A DNA stretch of 64,000 nt, taken from contig NZ_SNQG01000005.1 in assembly GCF_004378255.1 (NCBI RefSeq), positions 372,001-436,000 on the forward strand, written 5' to 3'. The DNA comes from Mucilaginibacter phyllosphaerae. Its GTDB lineage: Bacteria > Bacteroidota > Bacteroidia > Sphingobacteriales > Sphingobacteriaceae. The notes under the pieces are model-generated. The model was not told where the DNA came from. It made no database searches and was given only the letters and a program-made list of their open reading frames with translations. Shown in pieces: positions 62,642 to 64,000 of this stretch. The position numbers were made by a program, and so were the translations under genes. How positions within the stretch are numbered: the stretch's first letter is position 1; each line of letters opens with the position of its first letter.

Positions 62642-64000
62642 ATGAGCAAATCATTTTTTAAATTTAAGTGGCAAAAAATATTGTTTATTACCGCAGGCGC
62701 CCTTTTAGTACTTGCCCTGGTAGCCGCTGTATGCATCAATAGCTTTTTAGCGCCCAAGCTATCTGATAAGTTAAAAGAAGCCGTTTTAAAAGGCACCGAT
62801 AGCTTATACAATATTAATTTTAACAGTATTGACCTGGACGTGCTGCAAGGCCGGGCTGTGTTATACGGCATTGTTTTTAAGCCTGATACAGCCGTTTACA
62901 ATAAATTGAAAAAAAGCGATATTGCGCCGCCCAAACTTTATGCCCTGCATGCCGACCGGCTGCTGGTATCTGATGTGCATCTTTTAACCTTTTACTTTAA
63001 AAACAAACTAAATATCGGCCACATAGCGATCAACACGCCCCGGGTCGTGATCAGCACTTATGCCGGCAGGGATACCGTACAGAAAAAAGACAAGCGTACC
63101 CTTTATCAAAAAATTGCCAAAACTTTTAAAGAGGTACGCGTTGGGGAGATTGTGGTTACCAACATCAACTATAAAGAAAAAGATTATACCGGGCCAAAGC
63201 CTTCCGGGGCTGAATTGAAAGAGATGGATGTAAAGGCTACCGATTTTCTGATAGATGCGGCCTCACAAACGGATACCTCGCGCTTTTTATATTGCCGGGA
63301 TGTAAGCATCGCGATCAAAAATTACAGCAGCACATCTGCCGATGGTTTGTATTCCCTTAAGGTTAAATCGGTTAAGCTATCTACCCAAACCAAAAAGCTA
63401 ACGGCAGCCGGCCTGTACCTTACGCCCGCTGACGTAAAAACCTTTTTTGCTAAAAGTAAAAGCGACCGCTTTATGCTTCACCTGCAAAGTATTGTATTAA
63501 ATAATTTCGACTATAACATTTACCGGCAGTCGCAAAGCGTTGATATTAAAAAAATGGTGATAGATAGCGGGGCTTTTGAGGTAACCAGTAATTATAACGG
63601 CATTTTACCAACTACCGACAGGCTGGTAACCTTCCCCAATTGGGCTATCCGCAATACACTGCCCACGCCGCTGAATATCGATACGCTCGACCTGCAGCAC
63701 GTGAATTTTGTTTATACCGAGCTTAACAAAAAACCCAACAAGTTTGGGCATTTAAAGTTCAGCAACATTAGCGGGCGTATGCGTAATCTTACCAACCGTA
63801 AAGAGCTGCTTAAACAAAACAACCGGGCTACCGCAAACATCACCAGCTATTTTATGGGTAAAGCCAAACTGGATGTGCAGTTTATATTTAACCTTGCCGA
63901 TGCCAATTACAGCTATGCTTATAAAGGCCGCCTTGCCCCTATGAACATGGCTGATGTAAACCCGGTGCTGATGCCCCTGTCATTAGTAAAAATAACATCG
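62642..64000 (+). CDS. Large AsmA/DUF748-like membrane-anchored protein, N-terminal part
   Basis: The reading frame begins at ATG 62642 and runs open through the right window edge (453 codons so far). The N-terminus MSKSFFKFKWQKILFI opens one membrane helix (ITAGALLVLALVAAVCINSF), followed by LAPKLSDKLKEAVLKGTDSL and repeated beta strands with ID-x-LD-x-x-x-VNF, V-x-I-N-x-x-I-type patterns, as in AsmA/DUF748-type bridge or envelope proteins of Bacteroidota. The function is likely envelope-related but unproven. It is divergent from miaB with 143 bp between them. Confidence 0.7.
   Translation, partial: MSKSFFKFKWQKILFITAGALLVLALVAAVCINSFLAPKLSDKLKEAVLKGTDSLYNINFNSIDLDVLQGRAVLYGIVFKPDTAVYNKLKKSDIAPPKLYALHADRLLVSDVHLLTFYFKNKLNIGHIAINTPRVVISTYAGRDTVQKKDKRTLYQKIAKTFKEVRVGEIVVTNINYKEKDYTGPKPSGAELKEMDVKATDFLIDAASQTDTSRFLYCRDVSIAIKNYSSTSADGLYSLKVKSVKLSTQTKKLTAAGLYLTPADVKTFFAKSKSDRFMLHLQSIVLNNFDYNIYRQSQSVDIKKMVIDSGAFEVTSNYNGILPTTDRLVTFPNWAIRNTLPTPLNIDTLDLQHVNFVYTELNKKPNKFGHLKFSNISGRMRNLTNRKELLKQNNRATANITSYFMGKAKLDVQFIFNLADANYSYAYKGRLAPMNMADVNPVLMPLSLVKITS

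Noticed and set aside
1..64000. CRISPR array
   Set aside because: No regularly spaced direct repeats of 24-40 bp with unique spacers were seen; the tandem repeats found have no spacers.

Overview
The window looks like a chromosomal segment of a Bacteroidota bacterium of the Sphingobacteriaceae, most like Mucilaginibacter or Pedobacter. This rests on gene content and style, not on a database search: a BlaI/BlaR1 pair fused to TonB domains, carboxypeptidase/plug-type TonB proteins, an lmo0937-type peptide, the cluster miaB - sigma54 activator - lptE - TPR protein - secG - groES - groEL, a TAnnTTTG-type promoter, and C/G-rich palindromic intergenic repeats. Host genes are moderately GC-rich. The segment 22.5-44 kb is visibly richer in A and T.

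Left chromosomal part (1-22.4 kb): the tail of lnt; a 178-bp tandem intergenic repeat; a BadF-type kinase overlapping a receiver protein; a three-gene RND efflux operon; an M61 peptidase; a 51-residue membrane peptide; a PAS protein; blaI-blaR1; a beta-CASP nuclease; an alpha/beta hydrolase; an AraC regulator; a 2OG-Fe(II)-type oxygenase; a Gln-rich DUF6600-like protein; two ferritin-like exported proteins; and a small hypothetical protein. A tRNA-Val(UAC) gene follows.

Genomic island (22424-44006, about 21.6 kb): a 43-bp direct repeat of the 3' part of tRNA-Val marks both ends. A tyrosine integrase lies beside the right end and an excisionase-like HTH gene beside the left. Inside are a polymerase-like protein, an XRE regulator, a serine recombinase, and a long run of probable conflict/defence genes. 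These are a HEPN-STAND ATPase; an operon of C5-cytosine methyltransferase, double-GHKL ATPase/histidine kinase and receiver-HEPN protein; an HNH/zinc-ribbon protein; a DUF262-DUF1524 nuclease; a tight cassette of four unrecognised genes; and two further proteins with a HEPN-type R-x4-H motif. The most interesting unit is the methyltransferase / kinase / receiver-HEPN operon (29805-34252). It reads as a phosphorelay that could gate an RNase effector and is tied to a DNA methylase. This is inference and I could not search for precedents.

Right chromosomal part (44-64 kb): clpS, a CBM9-like secreted protein, a large MG2/plug protein, dcd, a possible 39-residue lipoprotein, a PPTase, lipB, two SGNH hydrolases, L-serine dehydratase, an MscS channel, groES-groEL, secG, a TPR protein, lptE, a sigma54 activator, miaB (with an in-frame repeat-derived insert) and the start of a large AsmA-like protein cut by the window edge.
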